Positions 44,712 through 53,888 are shown, counted from the stretch's first letter. The stretch: 64,000 bases of DNA from Gracilibacillus kekensis (GCF_900143085.1 NZ_FRCZ01000007.1:124001-188000), one strand, 5' to 3'. Numbers and translations are program-made. The notes: generated by a model from the sequence alone, not told the origin.

Positions 44712-45935
44712 TTATACTCCTATTTCTACTTTTGTTACAGTATTATCCGATCCGTTTGGTAAAACATAACGATTCCTACTGGCTCCTAATCCGAAAAGCG
44801 TCATGATAAACGTAATTAATAATATAGTTAAAATAGAACTATTCCAATTATTTGCAACATCAAAAATAAAACCGATTAAAATAGGACCAAACGATGCTAA
44901 CAGGTAGCCAAAGGATTGTGCCATTCCAGATAATTCTGCTGCCTGGCGCCCGTTAGTGGTTCGCAATCCCAGTAAAGCCAAAGCCAAGCTGATACTAGCA
45001 CCAAGCATGATGCCGATAAGTGTAATAGCGATGGTTGTTCCTGTTATACCAGGCTGGAAATATAAAATGCTATAACCGACAAAGCCCGATAAACCAAACG
45101 TTAATACGACCGGTTGCTGATTTGATAGTTTGCTAGCTATAACAGGAGTAAAAAAGGTTGCAGGTAAACTAATAAATTGCATGTAAGCAACATACCAGCC
45201 TGCATTGGAAGCTTGAAAACCATTTGAAATGAGAATTTCTGCTAACCAGGAAATCGTTACATAAAATAAAAATGATTGAAGCCCCATGAAAATGGTAACT
45301 TGCCATGCCACAGAAGATCTTAAAAGCTTTAAGGTACTTGGTTCATATAATCCATGATCTCTATTTTTAGTTCCTTTATTCATAGAAATTAACCATACAA
45401 CAATACCGATAATCGCTAATAAACTCCAACTAGCTAAAGACCATTTCCATCCCATACCTAAACCACTTGTTAATGGAACACTTAATCCTGATGCAACAGC
45501 AGCAAAAATAGACATAGAGGTAGTGTATACACCAGTCATTACACCTATTTTAGATGGGAAGTTATTTTTTATTAAACTTGGTAATATTACGTTAATAATT
45601 GCTATACCAACTCCAATCAAAATCGTTCCGATAAACAATAGGATAATTAGAGAAGTAGAGCGAACCCAAATGCCGATTAGCAGGGTAAGTAATCCATATA
45701 GTAAAGCTTTCTCATTACTGGTTTTATTTGCTATCCTCGGTGCCAGTGGAGACATAACAGCAAAAGCTATCAAAGGTAAACTTGTTAATAAACCTGCGCT
45801 CCCATTACTAATCGCTAAATCTTCACGGATAGTGCCGATAATTGGTCCCACTGAAGTGATTGCAGGTCTCAAGTTAAAAGCCAAGATAATGATACCTACT
45901 ATAAATAACCATGAGGGAAATCTATTTGCCTTCAT
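44712..45935 (-). CDS. MFS transporter, CynX/NimT family
   Basis: A 407-residue protein with 12 membrane segments. The first segment FIVGIIILAFNLRPAITSVGPIIG and the following LLTSLPLIAFAVMSPLAPRIA are the standard opening of the CynX/NimT (cyanate or 2-nitroimidazole) transporter branch. Members with known roles export small polar compounds or import cyanate. No cyanase or nitro-compound gene is nearby, so the substrate is open. Confidence 0.87.
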   Translation of the reverse strand: MKANRFPSWLFIVGIIILAFNLRPAITSVGPIIGTIREDLAISNGSAGLLTSLPLIAFAVMSPLAPRIANKTSNEKALLYGLLTLLIGIWVRSTSLIILLFIGTILIGVGIAIINVILPSLIKNNFPSKIGVMTGVYTTSMSIFAAVASGLSVPLTSGLGMGWKWSLASWSLLAIIGIVVWLISMNKGTKNRDHGLYEPSTLKLLRSSVAWQVTIFMGLQSFLFYVTISWLAEILISNGFQASNAGWYVAYMQFISLPATFFTPVIASKLSNQQPVVLTFGLSGFVGYSILYFQPGITGTTIAITLIGIMLGASISLALALLGLRTTNGRQAAELSGMAQSFGYLLASFGPILIGFIFDVANNWNSSILTILLITFIMTLFGLGASRNRYVLPNGSDNTVTKVEIGV

Positions 45936-46083
45936 TCTTTCACCTTTTTTCTATGCTATAATTAACAACTGAAATACAATATATGCTAAAATAAGTAAGA
46001 TGGAATTAATCGATATTGCATTTTAATAGAATAACATATTCCAATTCAGACGCAAAGTTAATCAGAATGAAAGAAGGTCAAGT

Positions 46084-46632
46084 ATGGAAAATAAGTATGT
46101 AAAAGAACTGCTTTCATGGATGAAGGCATTATTAGTTGCGGTCATCATTGTTTTGGTTTGTCGGCATTTCCTTATTACTCCTTCTGTAGTAAAAGGTGAG
46201 TCTATGATGCCAAACCTTGAAGATGGAGATCGGATCATACTCAGTAAAATTAGCAATATCGATCGTTTTGATGAAATAGCTTTCGAAGCACCAGATACAA
46301 ATGATAATTACGTGAAAAGAGTAATAGGGTTTCCAGGTGATCGTGTCGAGATGATAGATGATCAGTTGTATATTAATGGTACTCTTTACGAAGAACACTA
46401 CCTTAATGAATCTAAATCGACCTTAGCTGTTGGTGATCAATTAACGAATGATTTTACTCTGAAAGATCTTACAGGACATGAGAAAGTGCCAGAGGGGAAA
46501 TTATTTGTTTTAGGGGATAACAGAAGAGTGAGTAAGGATAGTCGTCAGTTTGGTTTTATTGATGAAGAGGCAGTTATTGGGGACGTTAAATTGCGTATTT
46601 GGCCAATTGATTCGATTGGAATTATCAACTGA
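46084..46632 (+). CDS. lepB: type I signal peptidase
   Basis: A 182-residue membrane protease with one N-terminal helix (ALLVAVIIVLVCRHFLI). The catalytic serine is in VKGESMMPNLEDGDR (near residue 40) and the lysine in NYVKRVIGFPGD (near 80). FVLGDNRRVSKDSRQFGFI is the third conserved box. It removes signal peptides from exported proteins at the outer membrane face and is of the short SipS/SipT type. Bacilli usually carry several copies. AGAAGGTC precedes ATG 46084. Confidence 0.95.
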   Translation: MENKYVKELLSWMKALLVAVIIVLVCRHFLITPSVVKGESMMPNLEDGDRIILSKISNIDRFDEIAFEAPDTNDNYVKRVIGFPGDRVEMIDDQLYINGTLYEEHYLNESKSTLAVGDQLTNDFTLKDLTGHEKVPEGKLFVLGDNRRVSKDSRQFGFIDEEAVIGDVKLRIWPIDSIGIIN

Positions 46633-46693
46633 AAATAAAGAGTTCCTTGACAGTGCTTAGTTTAAATGTTTAATTTGTACATAATCATATAAA

Positions 46694-46792
46694 TCTGCTA
46701 GGGGTGCTACAGAAGTAGCTGAGATAAGAATGATGTTCTTAATCCCTTTGAACCTGAACTGGTTAACCCCAGCGTAGGAAAGTGGAGTCGGA
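46694..46792 (+). ncRNA. TPP riboswitch (THI element)
   Basis: The conserved parts are all present and in order: TAGGGGTGCT, GCTGAGATAAGAATGATG, then CCCTTTGAACCTGAACTGGT and AACCCCAGCGTAGGAAAGTGG. The element lies before a terminator and the thiD-thiM-thiE genes. With thiamine pyrophosphate bound, the terminator at 46829-46863 should form. A TTGACA at 46647-46652 may be the -35 of its promoter, but no good -10 was found. Confidence 0.95.
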
Positions 46793-46828
46793 TGGTGTAA
46801 ATAAATACATCACTATTTTGTTAAAACA

Positions 46829-46863
46829 AAAAGCCGCTCTCTTTTCTGAGAGCGGCTTTTTTC
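46829..46863 (+). terminator. riboswitch terminator
   Basis: AAAGCCGCTCTC pairs with GAGAGCGGCTTT around TTTTCT, then six T. It lies 37 bases after the TPP element and well before thiD, so it is the regulatory terminator of the leader. Confidence 0.92.
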
Positions 46864-46910
46864 AATATTAACTAGAATGCGAACTTTCTGATCATTATGA
46901 GGTATTTTAG

Positions 46911-47040
46911 ACGGGATAATCCATTGCCTTAACGGGATATAATGTTCTCTTCACGGGATAAGTCAATTTATCCTGTTAAGCAAACCATTTATCCCGTTAA
47001 GCGCAGAGGATATCCCGTCAAGAGAAGTAGATATCCGGTG
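46911..47040. repeat. 21-base phased ACGGGATA / TATCCCGT array in the thi leader
   Basis: ACGGGATA begins at 46911, 46932 and 46953. The inverse TATCCCGT (with TATCCTGT and TATCCGGT variants) begins at 46969, 46990, 47011 and 47032. All steps within each half are exactly 21 bases. The two halves can fold on each other. It lies between the riboswitch terminator and thiD and would be part of the long thi mRNA leader. Confidence 0.88.
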
Positions 47041-47129
47041 AAGAACATTTTAGTAGCCTTGCGGTTTAGATATGATAAGTAGTTAATTATGTGAATTATA
47101 AATTTTGAGGGAATAGGAGGAGTTGGAAG

Positions 47130-47954
47130 ATGAGTAATATTAAGTCGGCATTAACGATAGCTGGTACAGACCCGACAGGTGGTGCTGGAATACAAGCAGA
47201 TTTAAAAGTATTTCAAGAGCGTGAAGTATATGGAATGAGTGTGATTACATCTGTGGTAGCGCAAAACACGTTAGGAGTTCAAGAAGTCCAACACCTCAGT
47301 ATTGACTTTATAGAAAAACAGCTAGACGCAGTGCTTAAGGATATTCCTCCACAAGGTATTAAAACAGGGATGATCGCAACTGTAGATATGATGAAATTAA
47401 TAGCAAGAAAAATAGCTAATACAAATATACCCTATGTCATTGACCCGGTAATGGTAGCAAAAAGTGGTGATTCTCTAATGGAAGAAGAGTCACGACGGGT
47501 AATTCGCGATGTGTTGATTCCGCTTGCTACTGTCGTCACTCCTAATGTACCTGAAGCAGAAATATTGGTTGACTTTGCCATCAAGGATCAGGAAGATGCA
47601 AAAAAAGCCGCAAAAGTAATTGTTGATGATTTAGGTGCACAAGCGGCAGTGGTAAAAGGGGGGCATTTACAAGGTGAGGCTATAGATGTCTTATATGATG
47701 GAGGAGAATATTATTACTTTAAAGATGCCCGTTTCGATACAAAACATACACATGGAACAGGGTGCACTTTTTCTGCAGTTATAACGGCCGAATTAGCTAA
47801 AGGGAAATTGATTAAAGATGCAGTAGCTATTGGAAAAGAGTATATTACCGATGCAATTCAGTATTCGTTAGAATTGGGCAAAGGTAATGGACCAACTAAT
47901 CATTGGGGATACAGATTAAAAGGTGTGCCTAATCATGAGGAGGACATGGAATGA
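47130..47954 (+). CDS. thiD: hydroxymethylpyrimidine / HMP-phosphate kinase
   Basis: A 274-residue ribokinase-fold enzyme that phosphorylates HMP twice for thiamine synthesis. The opening ALTIAGTDPTGGAGIQADLKVFQ, the central PYVIDPVMVAKSGDSL and the anion-hole motif HTHGTGCTFSAVITAELAKG are standard. GGAGGAG precedes ATG 47130. It is the first gene of the riboswitch-controlled thi operon and overlaps thiM by 4 bases. Confidence 0.95.
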   Translation: MSNIKSALTIAGTDPTGGAGIQADLKVFQEREVYGMSVITSVVAQNTLGVQEVQHLSIDFIEKQLDAVLKDIPPQGIKTGMIATVDMMKLIARKIANTNIPYVIDPVMVAKSGDSLMEEESRRVIRDVLIPLATVVTPNVPEAEILVDFAIKDQEDAKKAAKVIVDDLGAQAAVVKGGHLQGEAIDVLYDGGEYYYFKDARFDTKHTHGTGCTFSAVITAELAKGKLIKDAVAIGKEYITDAIQYSLELGKGNGPTNHWGYRLKGVPNHEEDME

Positions 47955-48733
47955 GTCATTTAATTACTAAAGTTCGAAGCAAACAACCACTTATTCATAA
48001 CATTACCAATCAAGTTGTCATGAATTTCACTGCTAACGGTTTATATGCTCTTGGTGCTTCACCTGTCATGGCGAATGCGAAAGAAGAAGTAGAAGAGATG
48101 GCGGCAAAAGCAGATGCGCTGGTGTTAAATATTGGAACGTTAACATCAGACCAAGTAGAGGCGATGATTTTAGCCGGGAAATCTGCCAATCAAGCCGGAA
48201 TTCCCGTTGTTTTAGATCCCGTCGGCGTTGGGGCAACTAAGTTTCGTACAGCATCTGCATTAAAGATTCTGGATCAAGTCCAAGTAAGCTGCATAAGAGG
48301 AAACGCTGGAGAGATTGCTAATTTAGCAGGTGTAGAAACCAAAGTAAGAGGTGTGGATGGAGCGGAAGATATTGATGTACAACAATTAGCGGAAGTGGCT
48401 TTTACCAAACTTCAGTGCCCCCTGGCAATTACAGGTGCTCAAGATATTATTATTGATGCAAACCAGATTACATTCATTGCAAATGGACATCCATTATTAA
48501 CAAAAGTAACAGGCACCGGTTGTTTATTGTCCTCAGTGGTCGCGGCGTTTTTAGCGGTTAGTGATGATGTGCAAACAGCTATAAGTGATGCAATCAGTTA
48601 TTATGGTATTGCAGCAGAATTGGCGGCTGCGGAACACCAGAATCCAGGCAGTTTTCAAGTAGCTTTTTTGGATCAACTTTTTTTAGTAGATGAAAAAACG
48701 ATTAATGAGAAAAAACGAATAACTAGGAGTTAA
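47951..48733 (+). CDS. thiM: hydroxyethylthiazole kinase
   Basis: A 260-residue kinase that phosphorylates hydroxyethylthiazole salvaged from outside. Motifs are QPLIHNITNQVVMNFTANGLYALGASP (in part), VVLDPVGVGATKFR and LTKVTGTGCLLSSVVAAFLAV. AGGAGGAC precedes ATG 47951 inside the thiD end. Its presence, with thiE and without thiazole-making genes nearby, points to salvage of the thiazole half. Confidence 0.96.
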   Translation: MSHLITKVRSKQPLIHNITNQVVMNFTANGLYALGASPVMANAKEEVEEMAAKADALVLNIGTLTSDQVEAMILAGKSANQAGIPVVLDPVGVGATKFRTASALKILDQVQVSCIRGNAGEIANLAGVETKVRGVDGAEDIDVQQLAEVAFTKLQCPLAITGAQDIIIDANQITFIANGHPLLTKVTGTGCLLSSVVAAFLAVSDDVQTAISDAISYYGIAAELAAAEHQNPGSFQVAFLDQLFLVDEKTINEKKRITRS

Positions 48734-48737
48734 AGAT

Positions 48738-49379
48738 ATGAATGTAAAGTGGCTACAAGTTTATTTTATTCTAGGCAGTAATAACACGGATCAAGCACCC
48801 TTATATGTCTTGGAAGAAGCATTGAAAGGCGGTATTACCTGTTTTCAGTTTCGAGAAAAAGGAAAAGGCGCACTTACTGGCAATGCCAAAAAACAACTGG
48901 CTATCCAAATGAAAGGTTTATGTAGAAAGTATCAAGTGCCTTTTCTTATCAATGATGATGTCGACTTGGCTTTGGAAATTGCAGCAGATGGTGTCCATGT
49001 GGGTCAAGATGATATGTCTATAGGTGAAGTAAGAGAAATCTGTCCCCCCAACTGGATCATTGGTGTTTCGGCAACAAATAAGGATGAAGCGATACAAGCA
49101 AAAAAAGATGGCGCAGATTACATTGGAGTAGGACCTATCTATAGTACGAATACAAAAGAGGATGCGAAACAACCGATTGGTGAAAAGGGACTTCAAGCGA
49201 TTCGAAAAGAAGTTGGTGCAACACCGCTAGTAGCTATTGGAGGCATACAATTAGCCGATGTAAATCGTTTAATGCAAGCGGGAACGGACGGTGTATCGGT
49301 GATTTCTGCTATAAGTCAAGCTGTTGATCCTCAAAAAACAGTACGAAAATTTTTAGAACAAGCGAATTTGCATTCCTAA
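48738..49379 (+). CDS. thiE: thiamine-phosphate synthase
   Basis: A 213-residue TIM-barrel enzyme that joins HMP pyrophosphate and thiazole phosphate. Motifs are CFQFREKGKGAL, FLINDDVDLALEIAADGVHVGQDD and YIGVGPIYSTNTKEDA, then PLVAIGGIQLADVNRLMQAGTDGVSVISAI (in part). It is 4 bases after thiM and is the last gene of the three-gene thi operon. Confidence 0.96.
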   Translation: MNVKWLQVYFILGSNNTDQAPLYVLEEALKGGITCFQFREKGKGALTGNAKKQLAIQMKGLCRKYQVPFLINDDVDLALEIAADGVHVGQDDMSIGEVREICPPNWIIGVSATNKDEAIQAKKDGADYIGVGPIYSTNTKEDAKQPIGEKGLQAIRKEVGATPLVAIGGIQLADVNRLMQAGTDGVSVISAISQAVDPQKTVRKFLEQANLHS

Positions 49380-49451
49380 TGGTGATCATTCGAAAATAAG
49401 GTGCCCTTTTTGGTACACTAACATTATCAACAAATAAAGGAGGAACTGCTC

Positions 49452-49976
49452 TTGCGTCTTGAGAATAAAAAAGTTATTGCTTTAGTAGAAGAGGATTTTG
49501 AAGACTTAGAATTATGGTATCCTATATTACGTTTGCGTGAAGAGGGTGCAACAGTAGATTTGGTGGCATTAGAAGCAAACAAAAAGTATATCGGAAAATA
49601 CGGTGTGCCTGCCGAGTCAGACTATGCATTCGGAGACATAGACGCAACCGATTACGATGGAATTTTAGTTCCAGGTGGCTGGGCGCCAGATAAATTAAGA
49701 AGATATCCAGAAGTATTGGATATGGTCCGTCACATGGATAAAGCTAAAAAACCGATCGGACAAATTTGCCATGCTGGTTGGGTCTTGATTTCTGCAGGAA
49801 TTTTACGAGGTAAAAAAGTGACTAGCACACCAGGTATTAAAGATGATATGACAAACGCTGGTAGCTTTTGGAGTAATGAAGCTGTTGTAACAGATGGCCA
49901 TATCATATCGAGTCGCCGTCCCCCAGATTTACCTCCGTATGTAAAAGCGTATGCAGATTACTTAGCTGAACAATAA
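49452..49976 (+). CDS. DJ-1/PfpI family protein (general stress type)
   Basis: A 174-residue protein starting at TTG 49452, behind AAAGGAGG. The nucleophilic elbow is IGQICHAGWVLISAG (Cys near residue 105), with the glutamate in VALVEEDFEDLELWYP near the N-terminus. DILVPGG-type sequence (YDGILVPGGWAPDKLRR) lies between. The family includes B. subtilis YfkM, YraA and archaeal PfpI, and works as deglycase, protease or stress protein. The exact activity is not readable. It is 72 bases after thiE. Confidence 0.88.
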   Translation: MRLENKKVIALVEEDFEDLELWYPILRLREEGATVDLVALEANKKYIGKYGVPAESDYAFGDIDATDYDGILVPGGWAPDKLRRYPEVLDMVRHMDKAKKPIGQICHAGWVLISAGILRGKKVTSTPGIKDDMTNAGSFWSNEAVVTDGHIISSRRPPDLPPYVKAYADYLAEQ

Positions 49977-50030
49977 AGAAAGCCAGTTTTTATACTGTTG
50001 CCGATTCGGGGGCGCGTGATAGAGATACTT

Positions 50031-50063
50031 GATCTTACAGGTTTTTCCCTGTAAGATCTTTTC
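50031..50063 (+). terminator. rho-independent terminator
   Basis: GATCTTACAGG pairs with CCTGTAAGATC around TTTTTC, then TTTTC. Confidence 0.85.
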
Positions 50064-50087
50064 ATATCATAGGAATGGGGTTTTTAA

Positions 50088-50564
50088 ATGGAAATCGTCT
50101 GGTGGGTACTAATTGTAGCCTGTTTTGTGTTAGCTTTTATAGGGATAGTATTTCCTATTATTCCGTCTGTGTTGGTAATTTGGATTGGCTTTTTCCTTTA
50201 TCAATTTTTGTTGACTGCTGAAAATATCGGTTGGATCTTTTGGATTGCCATGATAATTTGGACATTGATACTAATCTTTGCCGATATCGTTGCTAATAGT
50301 TATTTTGTGAAAAAATTTGGTGGCAGTAAGACAGGGGAAAGATTAGCTGCGGTCGGTGTAATTGTTGGTTCATTTATTATCCCGCCCTTTGGTATTATTA
50401 TTGTACCTTTTGTTTTAGTGGTGGTTGCAGAATTAATACAGAAGAAAACAACCCAAGAGGCTTTTAAAGCAGCGCTCGGATCGTTAATAGGTTTTTTAAG
50501 TGGCACTTTTGCGAAAATAATTATTCAATTAATTATGATCATATGGTTTTTTATTGCTATCTAA
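50088..50564 (+). CDS. DUF456 membrane protein
   Basis: A 158-residue protein with four membrane segments in two glycine-rich halves, typical of DUF456 (YqgC-like). Family-like stretches are FIGIVFPIIPSVLVIWIGFFLYQF, KKFGGSKTGERLAAVGVIVGSFI and AFKAALGSLIGFLSGTFAKIIIQL. No ribosome site of note was seen before ATG 50088. It is followed 15 bases later by the pyridoxal kinase gene. Function unknown. Confidence 0.83.
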   Translation: MEIVWWVLIVACFVLAFIGIVFPIIPSVLVIWIGFFLYQFLLTAENIGWIFWIAMIIWTLILIFADIVANSYFVKKFGGSKTGERLAAVGVIVGSFIIPPFGIIIVPFVLVVVAELIQKKTTQEAFKAALGSLIGFLSGTFAKIIIQLIMIIWFFIAI

Positions 50565-50579
50565 CATCGAGGTGTTTTT

Positions 50580-51386
50580 ATGAGACGTGTCGTAACAATT
50601 GCAGGTGCAGCAGCACAAGGGAGTGCTGGGATTCAAGCAGATCTTAAAACTTTCCAGGAACGTGATGTTTATGGAATGAGTGTGATTACAGCTACGGTAG
50701 CAAATAATTCACGAACTCAAGAAGGGATTTTTATCCGTGATATTGAGGAAATCGAAGCTCAATATTATGCAATCAGTGAAATGGTTGGCATGGATGCGGT
50801 GAAAACAGGGATGCTTTTTTCGAAGGATATTATCTTAAAAGTAAGTGAACTACTTAAGAGGGTTCCCACTGTTCCTAAAATAATTGATCCAGTGATGATT
50901 GGTAAAATGGGTTCACAGTTATTGGCGGACGATGCAATAGAAGTATTAAAAAAATACTTAATTCCCCAAGCAACAATTATTACACCTAATCGTTTAGAAG
51001 CAGAAAAACTTCTAGCTCGAAATATATTTTCTGAAATAGATGATCTGGAACGTGCGACAAAAGAATTATATGGGCTTAGTGCACAATCTGTATTGCTAAA
51101 AGCTGGCGAAGTGGATGGAAAAGCAATCGATTTTTTTTATGATGGTGAAACTTTAGAAAAATTTGAGATGCCATTGATTGATACCATTCATACAAGTGGT
51201 GCGGGTTGTACATTTGCGGCATGCCTCACAGCAGAATTGGCAAAAGGTGTAGAAATGATACAAGCAATTCATAGAAGTAAACAATTTGTCCATGCGGCTA
51301 TCCAGCATTCACTCTCATTCGGAAAAGGCGTAGGTTCGGTAAGGCACGGAGCATTAAGGAAAAAATCAGATTTCAAAAGCCAATGA
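50580..51386 (+). CDS. pdxK: pyridoxine/pyridoxal kinase, ThiD-like
   Basis: A 268-residue ribokinase-fold protein, clearly related to ThiD 3 kb upstream. It differs at key places: the first glycine motif reads GAAAQGSAGIQADLKTFQ instead of GTDPTGGAG, the anion hole is HTSGAGCTFAACLTAELAKG, and the end is VGSVRHGALRKKSDF, like B. subtilis PdxK (VGPTKHSALR). That makes vitamin B6 kinase the best call, although such enzymes can also act on HMP. GAGGTG precedes ATG 50580. Confidence 0.82.
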   Translation: MRRVVTIAGAAAQGSAGIQADLKTFQERDVYGMSVITATVANNSRTQEGIFIRDIEEIEAQYYAISEMVGMDAVKTGMLFSKDIILKVSELLKRVPTVPKIIDPVMIGKMGSQLLADDAIEVLKKYLIPQATIITPNRLEAEKLLARNIFSEIDDLERATKELYGLSAQSVLLKAGEVDGKAIDFFYDGETLEKFEMPLIDTIHTSGAGCTFAACLTAELAKGVEMIQAIHRSKQFVHAAIQHSLSFGKGVGSVRHGALRKKSDFKSQ

Positions 51387-51451
51387 AAATGGATGCTTGG
51401 ATTCAGTGTTTAACGATACCATATGAAAAAGCGCGCTAATATCACCTCTTG

Positions 51452-51472
51452 ACGGGATATGACTTATCCCGT
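51452..51472. repeat. single inverted pair of the ACGGGATA word
   Basis: ACGGGATA at 51452-51459 and TATCCCGT at 51465-51472 form a short palindrome downstream of pdxK. It is the same word as in the thi-leader array, here as a single pair. Confidence 0.6.
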
Positions 51473-51577
51473 CTACAGCAGTCCGAATAAAAATCATTCA
51501 AAATTCTTACAAGAAAATATGAAACCATATAATGTTATTAAACGTATATAAGTGGAGAATGAAAAGGAGGTGGCCCA

Positions 51578-52495
51578 ATGGATATTTCAATGGAGTTACA
51601 AAATGTCCATAAAACTATTGGCAAAAAAGAAATTATTAAAGGATTAAATTTTTCGATCCGCTCTGGAGAAGTTTTTGGGTTTCTAGGACCCAATGGTGCA
51701 GGTAAAACAACAACAATACGAATGATGGTGGGATTAATGAAAATCACATCAGGGGATATTAAAATCAATGGGATTAGTATAAAAGATGATTTTAAAGGTG
51801 CGATACAACATGTAGGTGCAATTGTAGAAAACCCTGAAATGTATCCATTTATGTCTGGGTGGAAAAATTTAAAGCATTATGCTCGAATGATTCCAGGGAT
51901 TACAGATGAACGTATCAAAGAAGTCATAAAGCTAGTCGGTTTAGAAAAAGCCATTCATGAGAAAGTTGGAAGATATTCATTAGGAATGAGACAAAGAATT
52001 GGTATTGCACAAGCGTTATTACATAATCCATCTATTCTTATTTTAGATGAACCAACCAATGGACTAGATCCAGCCGGTATACGTGAGATCAGACAGTACA
52101 TAAGAAATTTAGCAGAGCAAGAAAAAGTATCTGTCATCGTTTCTAGTCATTTGTTATCTGAAATAGAATTAATGTGTGATCGGATCGGAATCATTAAAAA
52201 TGGAGAATTAGTTACGGTAGAAGAGGTCAATGAAGAACAGGAAAATGACCAACATGTTACAGTGAAATTAGAAGTAAACGACAATGCTCAAGCTATGACT
52301 GTGTTGCGCGATCAATTAGGTTTGGAAGTAAGCGAACAACAATCTATTTTAATGTTACAAATAGAAAAGAATGATGTGCCTAATCTAGTGAAAAGAATGG
52401 TCGAGGAGAATATAGAAGTATATGAGGTTGCTTTAGAGCGTAGTAGCCTGGAGGATAAATTCTTTGAACTGATTGGAGAGAACACAATTGCTTAA
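51578..52495 (+). CDS. ABC transporter ATP-binding protein (BcrA-like)
   Basis: A 305-residue ATPase. Walker A is LGPNGAGKTTTI, the signature YSLGMRQRIGIAQALL, Walker B ILILDEPTNGLDPAGI and the switch histidine lies in VIVSSHLLSEIELM. A regulatory tail of about 80 residues follows. It resembles ATPases of bacitracin- or lantibiotic-type exporters that pair with an ABC-2 permease, as coded by the next gene. AAAAGGAGG precedes ATG 51578. It overlaps the permease by 8 bases. Confidence 0.9.
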   Translation: MDISMELQNVHKTIGKKEIIKGLNFSIRSGEVFGFLGPNGAGKTTTIRMMVGLMKITSGDIKINGISIKDDFKGAIQHVGAIVENPEMYPFMSGWKNLKHYARMIPGITDERIKEVIKLVGLEKAIHEKVGRYSLGMRQRIGIAQALLHNPSILILDEPTNGLDPAGIREIRQYIRNLAEQEKVSVIVSSHLLSEIELMCDRIGIIKNGELVTVEEVNEEQENDQHVTVKLEVNDNAQAMTVLRDQLGLEVSEQQSILMLQIEKNDVPNLVKRMVEENIEVYEVALERSSLEDKFFELIGENTIA

Positions 52496-53435
52496 TTTTT
52501 TATCTTTAATTAAAAATGAACAGATCAAACTTTATACACGTATGGGTACTTGGTCAATGTACATCATTTTATTTGCTATTATGCTGATTGCATCTCTGAT
52601 TGTAGTCTTCTTTGGTGAAGCGGATGAACAAAAATATGGTGATGATTGGCAAGCACAAGTAACAGCAGAGACAGAAGAATTAAAAGAAGCGCAAGAAGAA
52701 ATGGAGTTTGCTGCTTTTGATTCTGAAATAGCAAAAAATGAATACTATTTAGAAAATGACATAAAACCGCATCCATATGATGCTTGGCAATTTACGTTGG
52801 AAAATGCAGGTTTGGCAATGCTTATCAGCTTATTTACGATTATTATCGCAGCAGGTATTGTCTCAAATGAATTCAAATGGGGCACCATTAAGCTCTTACT
52901 TATTCGGCCTATTTCAAGAACGAAAATTCTATTTTCAAAATTTGTAACTGTTTTGTTGTTTTCGATTTCGATGCAAATATTCTTATTTCTCATCAGTTTA
53001 TTAATTGGCTTAATTTTCTTTGGAATGAATGGTTTGAATCCTAATATTGTTCAGATGGGTACGGAGGGTATAGAAGAGGTTTCTGTTTTTTCAGAAATTA
53101 TTACCCAATATGGTTTGTATATGGTAAATTTAATTATGATGGCAACTTTTGCTTTTATGATATCCACGATCTTTAGAAATAGTGCGATGGCTATCGGGTT
53201 AGCTATTTTCTTAATGTTTACTGGAAATACGATCATCAGTTTCTTGTCAGATTACGATTGGGCAAAATATATTTTGTTTGCAAATACGAACTTAAGGCAA
53301 TATATTGGGGATGGTAGTCCTGTAATTGACAGTATGACATTAGGGTTTTCTATAACCGTTTTAGCAGTTTATTTTGTCATCTTTTTGCTTGTTTCATGGT
53401 TGTCTTTTACAAGACGAGATGTTGCAGGAAATTAA
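52488..53435 (+). CDS. ABC-2 type permease
   Basis: About 315 residues from TTG 52488, 7 bases after GGAGAG and in the same frame as an earlier TTG at 52473. It has one N-terminal helix, a long extracellular loop rich in Glu, and five more helices, the layout of ABC-2 permeases such as BcrB. FTIIIAAGIVSNEFKWGTIKLLLIRPISRTKILFSKF (in part) is the conserved coupling region. With the ATPase it forms an exporter, probably for a lipid or peptide antibiotic. The substrate is not readable. Confidence 0.85.
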   Translation: MLNFLSLIKNEQIKLYTRMGTWSMYIILFAIMLIASLIVVFFGEADEQKYGDDWQAQVTAETEELKEAQEEMEFAAFDSEIAKNEYYLENDIKPHPYDAWQFTLENAGLAMLISLFTIIIAAGIVSNEFKWGTIKLLLIRPISRTKILFSKFVTVLLFSISMQIFLFLISLLIGLIFFGMNGLNPNIVQMGTEGIEEVSVFSEIITQYGLYMVNLIMMATFAFMISTIFRNSAMAIGLAIFLMFTGNTIISFLSDYDWAKYILFANTNLRQYIGDGSPVIDSMTLGFSITVLAVYFVIFLLVSWLSFTRRDVAGN

Positions 53436-53456
53436 TAGATAAGGGGAGAAGAGAAA

Positions 53457-53888
53457 ATGAAGAGAACAGTAGAAATCGTATTAAGTATTATTGGAGCATT
53501 TGTGTACTTAATTGGTGCAGTGTTCGGTGGATTATTCCGGATGCTGGATGGAGATAGCGAGATGATGCAGGATATACTTCAACAAGATCCCGCCTTAACA
53601 GACAGTGACGTGGCAGATGCTCAAATGGTGCTAAGTGGTGTTGGCTCTATTGGTACCATGCTGTTAGTGGCATCCATTGTTGCGATTATTGCTGGAATTA
53701 TTGCTGTAATCTTTTTTGTAGGAAATAAGAAACCAAAAGTAGCAGGAATTGTTCTGTTAGTAATAGGTGTTTTAACAACAATCATTACATTTGGTGCGGG
53801 GATCTTTGCGGGTATTTTCTATATTATCGCTGGTATTATGGGCTTAGTACGAAAGCCGAAACAAGAAATAAATATGGAACAATATTAA
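53457..53888 (+). CDS. DUF4064 membrane protein
   Basis: A 143-residue protein with four membrane segments (KRTVEIVLSIIGAFVYLIGAVFGG, then MLLVASIVAIIAGIIAVIFF, VAGIVLLVIGVLTTIITFG and FAGIFYIIAGIMGL). An acidic loop lies between the first two. The opening is typical of DUF4064. AAGGGGAGAAGAG precedes ATG 53457. It is 21 bases after the ABC permease and is likely co-transcribed with it. Confidence 0.82.
   Translation: MKRTVEIVLSIIGAFVYLIGAVFGGLFRMLDGDSEMMQDILQQDPALTDSDVADAQMVLSGVGSIGTMLLVASIVAIIAGIIAVIFFVGNKKPKVAGIVLLVIGVLTTIITFGAGIFAGIFYIIAGIMGLVRKPKQEINMEQY

Noticed and set aside
46911-47040. CRISPR-like array
   Set aside because: The repeated word is only 8-9 bases, spacers are about 12 bases, the orientation flips in the middle, and there are no cas genes.
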